DNA of 64,000 nucleotides, taken from contig OY740768.1 of NCBI GenBank assembly GCA_963513935.1, positions 21,885,177 to 21,949,176 on the forward strand. Reading direction: 5' to 3'. Shown one piece after another: positions 22,641 to 35,689 of the stretch. The DNA is from Aphrophora alni. Its lineage: Eukaryota > Arthropoda > Insecta > Hemiptera > Aphrophoridae. The notes below the pieces were generated by a model. That model did no database searches. It was not told where the DNA came from and saw nothing but the letters and a program-made list of their open reading frames with translations. A program made the translations under genes and the position numbers. Position 1 is the stretch's first letter. Each line of letters opens with the position of its first letter.

Positions 22641-23760
22641 TGGTTACTTCGCATATGTAAAGATTAAAATCCATCCAGAATATCCTATTTTATTATTTTA
22701 TACTTTAGTAGAAGGAATTTATACTTTTTATAAATAAAACAAAAAAAAAGTGTTTTTCAACCCTATTTTCGTGAATTAATTATTTTGTGTACAAACACTT
22801 TAAATAAAATGGAAGTACCACGAGGAAGGATCGAGAATTTACTCGGATGAAAAAATAGTTACGTCTAAACAGATTTTTTATATTTATCACTCGAATGTAG
22901 TTGAATATTGGTGTAATTTACTAGGTGAGATATTGAAAGAAATATGATATACACAAAGAAGAAACGATAAGATGATATTGTGAAAATATATTGACTAGGT
23001 GAAAGTAGTGTCAGTTCTAGTAGTTTATTTTAGTTCTTCGATTGGCGTGATCGTATTTTCCACAACTTGAATGGAAGTTATAATGTAAACCTCGTTATCT
23101 AGTTCTTCCATGTTATTACACTCTTCTCTTTGTTACAGAAGACTTTCATTAGATTCAGTGAACTTCTCGTCTCACTCTCTTTGTACTTTCATTTCGTTCC
23201 TTTCCTTTCCATACATTGTTTGTTAGTCTTAAATTTTACCTTTATCTTTCATTTGTCTGTGTTTCCTTTCCTTTAAGACAAATCTAATAATCCGGTATTT
23301 TATTTTGTATTTGTGATAGTTTAAAGTTTGCAATATGCATTGTATGTTGATTCCTTTAAAAGTTTAAAATTTCGAATACTATAAATAATTCTATTATTAC
23401 TACTTATTATTAGTTTAACTACTTTATTCATTAGTAGAATTATGTAAAAAATGAATTTTTATCACTGGCGTTTTTATAGTAATGTTTATGGATTATTTAT
23501 AAAATTATATCAAGTAATTGTAACATTTGATATAAAAACGACTAAATAACTAATCATTGTTATAGTATTATATGTATTAAAACTATTTATGTGAATAATA
23601 CATATTTTAATATCCATTTTTTGCAGCAGGATATGAAACTTTATTCCGTCTTTTCACAGCATATACCCAGCTCTAATCAAGCACAAATTAATACAACAAT
23701 ATTTACTGTCTATTTAATATATCGTCTTTTTACATGCCTGCGTTTAAGACGGTAAATCTA
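22600..23760 (+). repeat. Dispersed repeat family B, copy B2
   Basis: Best-preserved copy with B1. Blocks include 'ttcttcgattggcgtgatcg', 'cttgaatggaagttataatg', 'ccatgttattacactcttct', 'agaagactttcattagattc', 'atctttcatttgtctgtgtt' and a tail with 'cacagcatatacccagctct' and 'catgcctgcgttt'. The left edge overlaps or abuts H1. Confidence 0.7.
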
Positions 23761-24890
23761 AGTGATTCATGTAATCCTGAGGAAATATTCAAGTTGCTTC
23801 TTTATGTATTTAGATAAAAGATTAGGGTTAAATAAGTAATAATGTAATGTTTGTAAAATCCTTTCAATAACAAACAATGGTAACGATTGAATCGTCGCTG
23901 GTGTTTCTTATAAGTCATGATATTCTCGATTTGCTTAATGTAGAGAACAATATTGCTTTAAAAAAAAAAGAATCAAAAAGTTATTGATATGGTTTAAACC
24001 ACCATCGTGTTAGTTTTATAAACACACTTGATGGTAAATTCCATTAAACTATATTAATAATATTACAATCTATAATTATCAAATAAATTTAAAAGAATAA
24101 AAAAAGTGTAAATATCTTGTCGTGTTTAGTAAAATATATAATATATCCTTCTTTACTTATCGGAGTCAGTATTTAGACATTTCCCACTCAGTATGAGTGA
24201 TAAATGAGTTGTCATTGTTTGGTGCATATTAAGTATTTATTTTAGTGTTTCTGTGTTTGATTCCTTAAAACGCATACAACCATTTAAACAGAAAAAAATA
24301 CGTTTTGTGAAATCTATTAGCAGTCAAAGTAATTAGCAAAGCCCGAGTATATTTTCATTAAACATCTTCTTATTACTATTCAATTACGAATGAAATAAGT
24401 ATTTAGATGATCTGAAATTTCAATAATTTATAGATTTTTTCAATCCCTCATAAAATATAAATGCCTTTTTCGGTAAGATGGATGTCAAACTGAAACATTT
24501 TCATTACGCGTTGTCTCATAAATTGGTAGTCAATTAAACTAAATATTTAAACCAATGTATTTCGAATGTGATTATGGAATATATATATTTTATTTTGGCG
24601 ACAATGCTTAGTGGTTAATTAATGGTTAAAATATTTTGAGTTGTAAAAGTAAGTGTCACCCTTTATCTATTAGTCGATTGTATTAAAAAACTGTACAACG
24701 TAGTAACAAAAATAAAAGTGTTGTTTAAACGGTAAGAAAATTCATTTAGCCGATTTTAGGTTTAACCGGCCTTAATAAATTGTTGTAAAATATTGAGAAA
24801 AACATATGGATATTCTTTACGGATTATACTTTCATAATAATAATAAAATATTTACCTTTTGTGTATGTATATTGTAAAATTATTAAGGTA
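23761..24890. other. No gene recognised
   Basis: AT-rich, stops in all frames, no repeat partner identified. Confidence 0.4.
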
Positions 24891-24898
24891 TGAATCTT

Positions 24899-25190
24899 CA
24901 CTCAGTATGTGCAACCAGAGGAAATCTTGGGATTGACACAAGTAACCTGAAAAGCAGATTGTATGATAAACACACAGAAATAGCGGAACATATACTACTT
25001 ATGTGCGAAGCACTAGAAGGGAAGATTCCTCAATTTCAGTCTTAATGGAGTTCTAATAATATAATAAAACATCCTAACCGAAGCAGGTTGATTCTACGAG
25101 TTAAGAAAGACTTGAAACTAAACTGGATTAACTAGGAATCGGAAGAGCGCAAAAAATGACTTCATGTCGGAGTGCCTATGAGGTAACACC
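24899..25190 (+). pseudogene. Degraded LINE ORF2 C-terminal end
   Basis: A frame open from 24899 to the stop at 25043-25045 ends with TEIAEHILLMCEALEGK. This matches the C-terminal signature of many arthropod non-LTR retrotransposon proteins, where a Cys-rich knuckle (CRLC...) precedes E.AEHIL..CEAL. Here the upstream cysteines appear replaced (SRLYDKH), which is decay. After the stop the same frame continues with KHPNRSRLILRVKKDLKLNW and more stops, as expected for a dead 3' end. No reverse transcriptase core precedes it, so the copy is strongly 5'-truncated. The clade is uncertain; it differs from the 5833-6371 remnant, which ends in KAFYSV and not in an AEHIL knuckle. Confidence 0.65.
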
Positions 25191-25698
25191 CGCTTCCATT
25201 CTAAATTACATAAATTCTTATTCTGCCTTAAATTCCAATTATGAATATTAATAAAAATTCATAGCGAATTATTAAACATAAAGTTACATTTGATCTATAT
25301 TTAAATCACTTTCTAAAATTTTAAAAGATCCAAAATAAATGTATTCAAGAAATATTGTTTAAAAAGAGTATTAATTATTTTAATATTGTATAATACAGGT
25401 TAGATTAAAAATTGAGAGAATTATCCGATTCAAAATTTTTATGTTCAATAAAAAAAAAAGCAAAGTTTTATATTATACTTATTGTTGTTTTTCCGTCTGT
25501 GAATTGTTTTAAAAAAAAATTAATCATTGAATGTGGCTCCGACATTAAATACAAAAGTTATTAAATGATCGATATATTGTTAAATATTTTCACACTTTTA
25601 TGAAATCCTCAATAATTGAAGGGAAAATAGAATATCATTAGTCATCTATACACTATCAAACTGAATAGTAATTTAGTAGTAATTGGATTACCTTACTT
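25191..25698. other. No gene recognised
   Basis: AT-rich. It could include the 3' untranslated part of the LINE remnant, but nothing in the sequence shows it. Confidence 0.35.
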
Positions 25699-25757
25699 GA
25701 AAAAAAAAAAAAAAAAGGAAAATAAAGAAAAAGAAAAGAAAGAAAGAAGAAAAAAAG
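25699..25757. repeat. A/purine-rich tract
   Basis: About 18 A residues followed by GGAAAATAAAGAAAAAG and GAAA-type repeats, almost pure purine. It could be a decayed retroposon poly(A) tail; no target duplication was found. Confidence 0.6.
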
Positions 25758-26920
25758 ACAAACTGACAGAAATGGATCAAGTAATTTTTTAATGGATAAA
25801 ATGTGTTTTCAAGTTTGTAAAATAAAACACGGACGGAACGAGAGTAAATGATCCAACGTGCCGCGGTAGATTAGATAAATAAATACTCTTGACCTAGGAT
25901 AGGATGAAATATAAACAACATTGTAATGTTTCTTTACTTTGACTTATTAGTAGCTGACTTATAACCCCCACCCCCACTCACCCACTCCAATATTCTGCGA
26001 AGATTATCACAATAATTTTTTTATTGTGTGGTTTAGGTTAGGTCAGGTGTATTACTATCCCATGAAGTAATATAATATTGTAGACGGCTATATATTCAGG
26101 TAATATAAGGTATATAAATATGCTAACGTAGACAACCTTGCAAAGCAAATTAAAGTATGATTATTTGAAACTATTTTGTTCTTTGTACTCGTTTTATGCA
26201 TATTTTCAAATGTTTTAATAAATATTGGTATTGGAAAAGTATGGAAACAATTCGAAAACTGTTGCAGTCATAACAGCAGAAAAACTATAAATGAGTTACA
26301 CCTGTTGGTGGAAATTATTTTTACAAACTATGAAACCTATATACAAACTATGAACTATTTATTTTTTACAAACCTAAAAAGGGTTTCGCCAGAGAGTGTA
26401 AATCAATATTTGTAATTCTTACTCAATGAAATTTGTAGCGATATTAAATCAATAATTGATATTTTATAGTTAATGTATAGTTATTAAAATGAATCTAGTT
26501 TTGTTGAAGTGGCTGCAAAAGTTATTGAAACAATAGTTACTATTAGTATTGGTCCAAAACTAAGCGTTTAATAATATATCAATCAAAATCAATTTCTTCA
26601 AAACTGTTAAATAAAAACATTATTATATCTGAACTCTAATTTTGACTTTTTGGGGGTTCAGTAAATCAATAAAATGGTATTGACAAAACAAATCACCATA
26701 TAAGATATGGTTTTAGTCCTATTTTTTCTTTTTTTTTTTATTAGAAACTTAGGTTGGTTTCTATTGATGATAATTGTACAATTTCAACAACTTGTGATAG
26801 ATAATTTCCCCTAAACTGCTCTACATTTGAAAACGTAAGAAAAAGTGAATTCTTTAACATAACATACCGGTTTACATTTTTTAAAGCTCTTTCTAGCCTT
26901 ACTAAATTGAGTTGATACAT
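25758..26920. other. No gene recognised
   Basis: AT-rich. A 79-codon frame (26176-26415) has no domain I recognise. A 'taggttaggtcagg' run near 26034 is too short to call telomeric. Confidence 0.4.
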
Positions 26921-26948
26921 TGGGTGTTCAAAAGTAACCGAACACCCA
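26921..26948. repeat. 9-bp stem hairpin (tgggtgttc / gaacaccca)
   Basis: tgggtgttc at 26921-26929 and gaacaccca at 26940-26948 are perfect inverted copies around a 10-nt loop. Confidence 0.7.
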
Positions 26949-27684
26949 TAGTGTTGTGCACATTTATATTGAAACTGTAGGAAATAATTATTGTGAGATG
27001 TAATAATCGTTTTTTCAATCGTATAAAATAAGAATTGTAATTTTCAAGACTAGAACAATAAATTAGAGTTGGGAGTGTTATAGTTGTGAACTATATTAGT
27101 TTCATCAACGTAAAAAAAATAAATAAAGTACATTGTTTATTAGCATTCCCTTTCACCGAGTTGAGAGAAATAAAACGTTGATTTGCTTCCTTAAATATTA
27201 TCAGTAAACATTAAAAACACAGCGATAAATAAAACTGTCGTAAATACTGACTACCAATTTGTCAATAATGTCATAAACAATACGAAAATAACCTTACGAT
27301 TATATTAAACTGGTCAATAAAATGATGGAAGAGTCATGAATGTCTACAATGTACAGTCATGAATATTAATTAGAAGTAATTATTGATTTCGATGATCTAT
27401 ATTTAGACGAATAATTATAGACTTCTCTGTGATAAGGTTGAGATTGGGGGGGGGGGGGTAATCGGCAATGCCATTAAAAACTTCTGTGCTCTTAAACTTA
27501 ATTTATCTCTAAACGAAAATGTACGCAAATCAACAATTTGTATATTGATCAAATTTTTTTAATTTCCATCTTTATTGCAAACGTTGATTGACACCATGTT
27601 TGTCTCTGTGCACGTCATTATAATACGGGTAATTGACATTTGGAGTATTTGATGTCTTTCGAAATAATAAAGGGGGAGGTGAGA
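26949..27684. other. No gene; contains a 13-G homopolymer
   Basis: AT-rich with a run of 13 G at 27446-27458. The plus frame of the next segment begins just after a stop near 27683. Confidence 0.45.
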
Positions 27685-28001
27685 TGAAACAGGTTTGATC
27701 TTCGAAAGATTTTTTACTCCAAAACTTGTAACATCCTAATTCAAAATTACATCTGCAATATAAATTCATTCACTCGACTTCCAAATATCCAACTTCCGTC
27801 GCTTGACAGATGCTGGCACCTGGCGGCCTTCTCCAAAACTAAGCATCGCATGACATCCAAGTGCAAAGTACAACGGCAGGCCAGCCTACCTGTTCTAATA
27901 CCCATTGCCAGTCTATCTGAAATAACTCACGATGTTCTACATTCTATTATAAGCTCCGTCAGACATATTTTTTCGTTCTCAAAATTACTTCTCAGTTTCT
28001 A
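27685..28001. other. GC-elevated segment with open frames on both strands, unidentified
   Basis: GC content rises sharply at about 27785-27930. The plus frame is open stop-to-stop for about 105 codons, with its first ATG only near 27848. A minus frame is open for about 60 codons across the same block. Neither translation resembles a domain I know, and no splice-site pair is convincing. It could be a decayed mobile-element piece, an exon or an RNA-gene remnant. I list it because composition sets it apart from its neighbours. Confidence 0.3.
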
Positions 28002-29199
28002 AACGACATGTTAAGTTACAGTTTTGTGCGCTTTAGTTTTTTTTAAAAATGTTAAATAAATTATTATTTTTCACGGCACAAGCTCACGTGATCTGCGACA
28101 GGATTTTCCAGGTATTTCAAATTTACAGATTTTATCATATCTTAAATTTTGTTAATGTTTTAAAATAATTTGTTAATTATCATGTATTCTTTAAAATATG
28201 TATTTCATGTTTTATTTAATATTCAATGTTCTTTTTGAAACTGAATGATTATAAAAATTTTCTTTTCTTAAGACATACTTTACAAAACCTTGCAAAGGCA
28301 CATTTTGAGTTTTGAACAATTATGTGAAATAGGTGCAAATTAATGTTGAACATTAAATGATCAGAATATCTTATTGAACATGTCAAATATAAAACAATTA
28401 GAGAAATCTATTCTAAATCAGAAAATTTCGTTTTACAGACTTTTGCAGATCTTTGCAAGTCTTATACAAGCCTTGTTTTACACAAAACTAAATATATATA
28501 AATGGATTTATAATCATCTAAGAAGCTTTTAATTACAATCTTAACGAATTTCTGTGATACAATCAATTTTCTTTAATTTTGACAAATAACCAGATATTTG
28601 CTTTAATAATGAACATTAATGCTACAACATGTCTGATTTTGCACAGACGCTAAAAAACATGTTTTTTGGTATAGCTAATACGATGGTAGGAGATACTCAG
28701 CAATTCTTGCCTCAGATTGCATAGACCAGCTAAAGATCTAAACATGTTTCGTCCTGTTGGCAAAACACGTTTTTCTTAATATACCTTCAGAGTTTCAAGT
28801 GCACAAAAGTGATGTTAAAAAAAAAACTGACTTTATAGAACTTTAATTAAACTCATATTGTACATGTGCCTAAATTGCTTCAGCGAATATGTTTTTTTTT
28901 TTTTTTTTAAGCTATCCTTTAGATGTAGACTTGTGTAGTTATTTATAAAATATATAAAAAATTATTGGGTGGAGCCTGCATGCAAACTTTCGGTCCTAAC
29001 AACCTCCAAGAGGTTATTTTCTAAATTAATATAATTGACGTCAATTAAAAAAATTTAATATTCAAAATTTTCATTTCCTTTTTTTAAATAAACTTCTCAT
29101 TTTATAATAAATTCTTTATCTAAAATATATATATTTATTGGCCAATATAGCATTTAAGTAATTTATCAAATAAGTGATATTATGTAACTGTTTTTAAAA
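28002..29199. other. No gene recognised
   Basis: AT-rich, with a poly-T run near 28893-28909. It may include upstream parts of the element that ends at 29610, but no frame supports that. Confidence 0.35.
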
Positions 29200-29520
29200 A
29201 ACTATCATCTCATAAAGTCAAAGGGGGGGGGAATAAATATCAGTATCTTTTCATCTTTTTTTTATTTCGTAAGTTTTTACATTTAAGGGCGTATAATTTT
29301 TTTTTTTTTTGGATTAATTATAATCCTGTTAATTGTTAAGCTGTGCTCATTGTCTTTTGTTAAATTTTGTAACTATAAAATATATAAACTAAAAGGGGGG
29401 GATAAATTTTCAGAATCCATTGATTAATTTTTTTATTAAATTATAATATTTTACATTAAGGGCGTATAACTTTTATTAATTACAATATTGTTAATCATAA
29501 GGTGTTTATGATGATTTGTC
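29200..29520 (+). repeat. Tandem duplication, about 174-bp period, with G runs
   Basis: Each unit has a G homopolymer (9 G at 29223-29231; 7 G at 29395-29401) followed by 'ataaat', a T-rich part and 'acatt(t)aagggcgtataa' (near 29279 and 29453). Spacing between the 'aagggcgtataa' words is about 174 bp. Confidence 0.6.
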
Positions 29521-29610
29521 TCAGGATGTCTTTCTCAGTTGTAAATGATAAAATCTGAAACGTCGAAATTTCTTTTGTTTCAATAAACTTGAGCCTTGTT
29601 AATTACTGAA
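29521..29610 (+). other. GAAACGTCG element-tail motif
   Basis: 'tctgaaacgtcgaaatttct' followed by 'tttgtttcaataaact' closes the tandem repeat above. A GAAAC(G/A)-TCG core before an AATAAA-like end resembles tails of Penelope-like and related retroelements. I do not see a complete hammerhead core here. Related motifs lie near 50410, 60244 and 61590. Confidence 0.35.
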
Positions 29611-31189
29611 TTTGTCTTTGTCTTTTTTTTATTTTTATTTTCAAACATTGTTACCATTTGGTTCCGCCTTTTCTTAAATTTAAGTCCCCTGGTAACAAAC
29701 TGACGTAATGTTAGTTTTCCCGTATTAACACACATTTTTTTAAAATGTAATGAATTCTATGAATTTCAATCTTGTTGGATTACGTGAATCATATTATTTA
29801 TCCTCTTCAATTTTGTGTGGAGTAAATAAAACGATTACAATTATTGCATAAAAATTAAAACTGCTTCTCACTGTTCTCAAGTAGTGTAGTCTCTCTTAGG
29901 TAGTACGGGAACTCTCTTAGTATTCAAAGACTAGAAGTATTTAACTTTTTCCCCCCTTTTATAAGTCGATGATGATCTAGTGGGTTTTATCCTTTAAACA
30001 ACAAAGTAATTATAAAGATACATATTAAGCCTATATTTAATATAAATTGGATTCATTTATAATATTGTATTATAGAGAAAATACACATTCTGAAATGAAT
30101 GTCTTGAAGTGTGAGTTGTTATTCTAATTGATCGTATTTAAATATATGATGCACTTTAAAAATTGTGCACTTTAAAACGTCCTTATTTATATCAAATTTT
30201 ACGTTATTTTAGGCTTCCGTAACTTGTTGTCGTAACTCCGTTGCCGAAGTGGATTATAATTAAAATGCGGAAATGCAGTGGACTAAGTTACTGATATTAA
30301 TTTCAACTTGGTTGTAAGAAGTAAAAACGGAATTCACAAAGAAATTAAATTCATTGTAGAATATCACAAATACAAGAAGAAGAATACTCGTTAGGGGATT
30401 AAATTTTAAATTTATTGTTTACTTTACTCAAGACAAGGAAGACAAAGAACCCTGCTTAAATGGGAAAAGGTATTTTATGAGTGTAATTAAGGAAAAGTGA
30501 AAGCATGAATTTCTTAAACGTTTAAACTTTGTTTAAATAATCATAGATATGAGTGTTTAAAAATATTCGTCCAAAGCGAGGGTTTTTTTTAATTTTTTTA
30601 TTTTATTTTTTTTATGGTAAGTTGTTTTATTGAATGTATTAGTTAGAATGAGCAATGGAAATTGTTAAATTTGAGCTTACATAACTTATATGTATTATAG
30701 AGAATGTTATGATATTATGTAACAGCAATTGTGTCAACCAAGTTTGAGATATACGAACTTCCATGCTTCCTTTTCTGGTTCATATTCAATCGTTATTTAA
30801 TAACTCTTGATAACTCTTTCAAAATAAGATATTTAAAGAAGATAAATTTCCATAAACAATTTGAACAAAATCCTGCCGTCTGTTTCGCCCTTTAGGCAAG
30901 TGTATAGAAAGATTATCATAAAAATTTACTACGTTGAAAGTGAAGGACCTTAAAAAAAATAAATGTACTGTAAAACATTCTGAAAAACGACACCCTTCAA
31001 GATACATTAATTTCTATAATCTATACATATACACGTGAGGTCAAGAAGAAAAAAACACGCTGTTACTTCGTATAATCCATAAGCAACTAAAGATGATTAG
31101 GCGTTGAATTATTTAATTTTACTCTTTAACTAAGGTAATATGTAAAACTTATAAGAGATAAATTATATAAGTAACAGGAATAAAGATAA

Positions 31190-31191
<2 letters not shown>
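29611..31191. other. No gene recognised
   Basis: AT-rich. A 62-codon minus frame (30819-31007) has no recognised domain. Confidence 0.4.

Positions 31192-31236
<45 letters not shown>
31192..31236. repeat. (AT)n microsatellite
   Basis: About 45 bp of uninterrupted AT dinucleotides. Confidence 0.9.
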
Positions 31237-31240
<4 letters not shown>

Positions 31241-32869
31241 TTATTTAATAAAAATTAAAGTTTACACGATAAAAAAATTAGCTGATTTTAATATTTCACG
31301 TTTCGTTACTGGCAATCCCTATTTAAAACGCTTATAGAGGCTGCCTATTTACACGAATAATTCAAGGTTTGCAAGAAGAAAGAAGGAAGTCGACATTTTC
31401 CTTTATTTTTTCAAATTGAAAAAAAAAATCTCTTACATTTTTCGAGCCATTAATAGAGAAAACAGACGATTTCATCTTTTGAAAAATCATAAGGGGTTTA
31501 AAAACCTAGATTTTTTAAATTCCGAAAAATGAGTTTCTGAATTTTGTATGTTTTTAACCTTTACCTGGAGCAGAATTAATTTTAAAATTGAGGTGTGCTG
31601 TCAGAATTTCAAAATTTCTGATAATTTCCCCATTTTCAAACAATTTTGTAAAAAAAAATTACAAAATTTTGCAATACCAATTATATGTTCATGATAAGAT
31701 GTTGTTTGTTCCAGATTTGATAAATAATGTATTTATTTATTTATAAGAGACAACCATTAGAGTACTAAGCATAACATTTCATAAAGGTGCAATTTATATG
31801 GAGACACCACCTACTCCCAATTTAGTTGGCATTATAAATCTTTTCCCTTCCATGATAACTAAATACCTGATAAGGATAATTATTTGTACAATAATTATAA
31901 GTTTAAAATGTGGAACTCGGTAGAAGTCAAATCTTGACTCACGTTGTAGGTGAAAAAAGTAGAACTTTACAAATTCTATGCTTTTCTCTGTTTTTCTGTA
32001 TGTTCTAAAGATAAATGTTTAATTTAAACTTTTCTAAGTGTATCAAATTTATTTTAATAGACTAAAGACACTGTTAAATATTTTGACATGATAAACTACC
32101 CCAGATCTCATTCTCTTGATTTATTTACAATGACTACGCACTGCGTCAACACTCCCTTCTGTAATTTGCCTTTTATTGCTATAGAAAGTGGGGAGGGATT
32201 GCATCAAGGAAGAGAGATAACTCGCTTAAGACTGGTGATTCACTGCCAAACTGTTGTGTCTGAGTATCATGTCACTTTATTAATCTCAACACAAGTTTCT
32301 GTAAGATGAGTTCACATCAAACTCTGTAAACTAAATTCGGACTTAAAGTAAATTAGGTCACGTTTAATAATAATGATTTTTTAATTTTTTTTTTTTAATA
32401 TATATATATTTTTTAATTTGAGCTAATTGTAGTTATTTTTGTATATTTTAAATAGCGAAAATAGTAGTAGGAAACTCTTCTATGTTCATTATTATGCCTA
32501 TAAATATTTGAAAACGTTTAATAAAGCCCCTTTTTTTTGTTCCACACAATAATAGCGTCAATATAAATATAAAGCGTTGGTGCATTATTATTTTGTAATG
32601 AAATACCTTTATAATATTTAGCAAGTGACATTACACAGTGTTCTCAATAGATGCCGTGATCAAATTAAAAACCACTATCTTTATATGCTTCCTCCAGTTC
32701 AATAGTACATTATATTATTATAACTTTTTTAATTTTCCATAGATAAATTCCACGCATCTTTCTGAGAAAAATGATATCCTACAAGTTAGTTTTTTCATAA
32801 AATTATTATTTTTTAATAATTTTTTTAAGAAAACAAAACCTTTAACATGCGCCAGTTCGCCAGTTCTAG
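31237..32869. other. No gene; one weak 73-codon frame
   Basis: AT-rich apart from 32090-32310, where a 73-codon plus frame (32088-32309) has slightly raised GC. Its translation has no recognised motif and no context supports a gene. Confidence 0.4.
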
Positions 32870-33065
32870 GGTTAACTTTAAATCACAAACTGTATTTTTT
32901 AAGGTGACCAATACATTTTGTTCAGGTCCTTAGAGGCACCAAATATGATCAAAATCGTTGGAGCTTATTTTGAGTAGGCGTAAATCATAATATTGTGAGT
33001 TTTTTGTTATGATATCCCAAATTTTGAGTTATCAAACAAATTTTCAGAAGTTCTAAACAAACGAG
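32870..33065 (+). repeat. Family C/M fragment (C3)
   Basis: 'aaggtgaccaatacattttg', 'aggtccttagaggcacc' and 'ttatcaaacaaattttcaga' match the head of C2 (17440-17590). The left part also resembles M1 and M2. It sits directly upstream of E2. Confidence 0.6.
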
Positions 33066-33149
33066 AGAAAGACATCGTTCCAAAGAAAGACATATTTTTA
33101 CCCAGAGTGCCTTCATGATACTAAAAAGTGCCAATAGATATAATCATTT

Positions 33150-34130
33150 ATTAATCGGAAAATTAAATTATCAGAAACAAAGTAATTTTTACTTATCGAA
33201 CTTAAGCTGTTAATATAGACGTAACATTTCTCCAATTCAAAATGTTAAGGTTTTGACTCTATCAAAATAAGTGAAAGGAACAAGTGTCTATATTTTAAAA
33301 ACAACAACAAGATGATCTTATTAGAAAGAGAAAGTAAAGATTAAGACATAGATAGAGGGAGGGACCATTATGAGATCATTTAACCAAATGTAATTGCTTG
33401 GAAACTGGAGATAGCATGAGATGGATTAATCCTTTAATTGAACTGATGGAATGAGATTATTGTAATTTAAAGAATTAAAGACAATAATATTTCCAACTTA
33501 TACTCTTGTTATAAATGTATACATATTCAATCAGTTTGTCTCCTCATAAACCATATCTAAGTATTTGACGTTTGTCTTTTTTTACCGATTTATTTTTTTA
33601 TCCTGAAAGTACCAAGACACTGCCTATTATTATTATTTTTTATTTCGCAAAATATTGAGTAATTTTTGTAATACTCATTTTCGTTGTTTTATGGCTGAAA
33701 ATCATATTTGTTTATTATGTCTATTTATCCACTTTATCAACGAATAAATTGTAGCTTTATCTGTCATATTTATTTTGATCTATCATAAACACAAGAAGAA
33801 CAATTAGAATTCCTCAGATGAAATGTATACAGTATATGTCTAAAATAGTCCATTTTTATCGTAACGTCTAAATCATTCACAATGCAGTTTAAACTAATCT
33901 CATCATCAACGGTATATTTTTGTATTTCAACGCCAAAATTGAACTGTGTTTAAAATTAGAGAAGTCTTAAATTATAACCTTAAATTATGTGGGAATTACG
34001 TTTACAAATGTGTATTCATGAACACATTTTTGTCTTTTAAAATAATTTCGGAAACATTTAACAGTAAGATAGGGTAACATTCATTTTAAAAACAAAACTG
34101 GTTTCATTAAAGATTCGTATTTTTGTTTTT
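33150..34130 (+). repeat. Dispersed repeat family E, copy E2
   Basis: Same-orientation partner of E1 over nearly its full length; 'gattaagacatagatag' and 'taaccaaatgtaattgcttg' are exact. It is followed immediately by L1, so E and L may be parts of one longer unit. Confidence 0.7.
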
Positions 34131-34600
34131 CCGAAATCTAAAACACAAATTTTTCTCTAAATTTGGTGAATTTTTTGATAAATATGTTAAAATCGAATAA
34201 GATATATAACATTTTCACTTCTATATAGGTACACTGATATCTGTGAAACAATGGTTTGACAAGGTTTTGAATATTTGAACATCCGTTTTCTATTTAGTGA
34301 TTTAGACCTAAGTAGTTAGTTATTAAATGTGGGTTTAACAACGGCAAATTGTAGCTTAAAATTAGCTCAATTGAGAAATAGCCACTAGCAATTAATTTAT
34401 TTGTTAATTACTCATGTCTTGTTAGTATAACTCCTGACACGTACTATCCTTGGGCTTGTAAACTGTCACTGAACAACTTGTTAGGATCACAAACAAGATT
34501 CCACTAATTGTTTGCAGTTTAACATAGGCTATAGCTTCCGTAACAGGTAAAGTCAATTTCTATACATCTGATTTTATTGCTTAATTTTTTAATTTCTTCT
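34131..34600 (+). repeat. Dispersed repeat family L, copy L1
   Basis: Colinear with 38931-39380: 'taagtagttagttatta', 'gtttaacaacggc', 'ttaattactcatgtcttgtt', 'gggcttgtaaactgtcactg' and 'acaacttgt'. Several words of 14-20 bp are identical, so this is among the better-preserved pairs. Confidence 0.7.
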
Positions 34601-35689
34601 ACTTTTAAATTGTAGAATCTACTCCGTGTGGAATCTTTTTGTATATACAATTTAATTTCGATCCCCACTTATTTACAGGTAGATGAATAATGGACGGGTC
34701 TACATGAAACTTTGTAATGCAATAGTTTTCACGACAAATAAATGTTTTATTACAGTCTATTGTTTTTTTAATAAACAATCATTTTATAACATTATCATGG
34801 ACGAAATCTAATCGATCAATCTTTAGTTTAATTGAGAACGTACGACTTAAAATGTCAATGCGAAACTGGTGGTCTAGATTCTAAATTACTTTAAAAAATC
34901 AATACACGAATTTCAGATTGTGTTTTTCAGATCTATCAATGCAAAATTAAAGTATAAAACTAATTATATACATATAATTAAACTGAAAATAATTATGTTT
35001 CATCTTTTAATACACAGGTCTTTGATATCTGTTACGTCGTGCTATTGTAATCTACAATATTTATAAACAGTTTCAAATTTAAAATTACAATTCTGAATAT
35101 AATTTATTACTTAATTTCAAATTAAATTAATTACTTTTAGTTTTTATTAGCTTGGTGGAAAGCTAAAGATTTCATTTGGTTTTTTCAAATTTCGAATGTT
35201 TTATAACTTCATAAGAAATTAATACTATCATATTTCATGGAAAATTTCATATAGATGTTAAAAAAAAAAAACGCCTATGGTGAAATTAAAAATAGGAGAT
35301 AACTTGAAGGGCATTGGCCTGAACAAATTTATGTATTTCATTTCTATATGTTTCCACTACCTAAGAATTTAAACCTTATTTTATAATAATAATAAATAGT
35401 AAAATAAAATACCGATAATAATTACACAAACTTGCATAGAACACTTAAAAAACTCCTAAAATGACTATTCAGTTTTTAAGAGTTAATGTAAAGTATTGAC
35501 GTGTATGTTTATTGTTTGAAACTTTTTTCTTCTTACAAACATCGAAAAAATGGTCTAAATTCAAGTATAATTTAAATGTGCGGAGCTTTATCTACTTATA
35601 TTATTATCAAATTATAAACTTGAATTAACAATATCATTTTGTAATTATAACTAACAAATAACAAAACATTAATAATCTTTACTTAGGTT
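34601..35689. other. No gene recognised
   Basis: AT-rich, no frames of note, no repeat partner identified. Confidence 0.4.

Noticed and set aside
25699..25757. Poly(A)/GAAA tract taken as the tail of the LINE remnant at 24899
   Set aside because: It lies more than 500 bp beyond the recognisable LINE end with no matching target duplication, so the link cannot be shown.
32088..32309. A 73-codon plus frame with slightly raised GC
   Set aside because: No recognisable motif, no splice or promoter context, and the length is within chance expectation.
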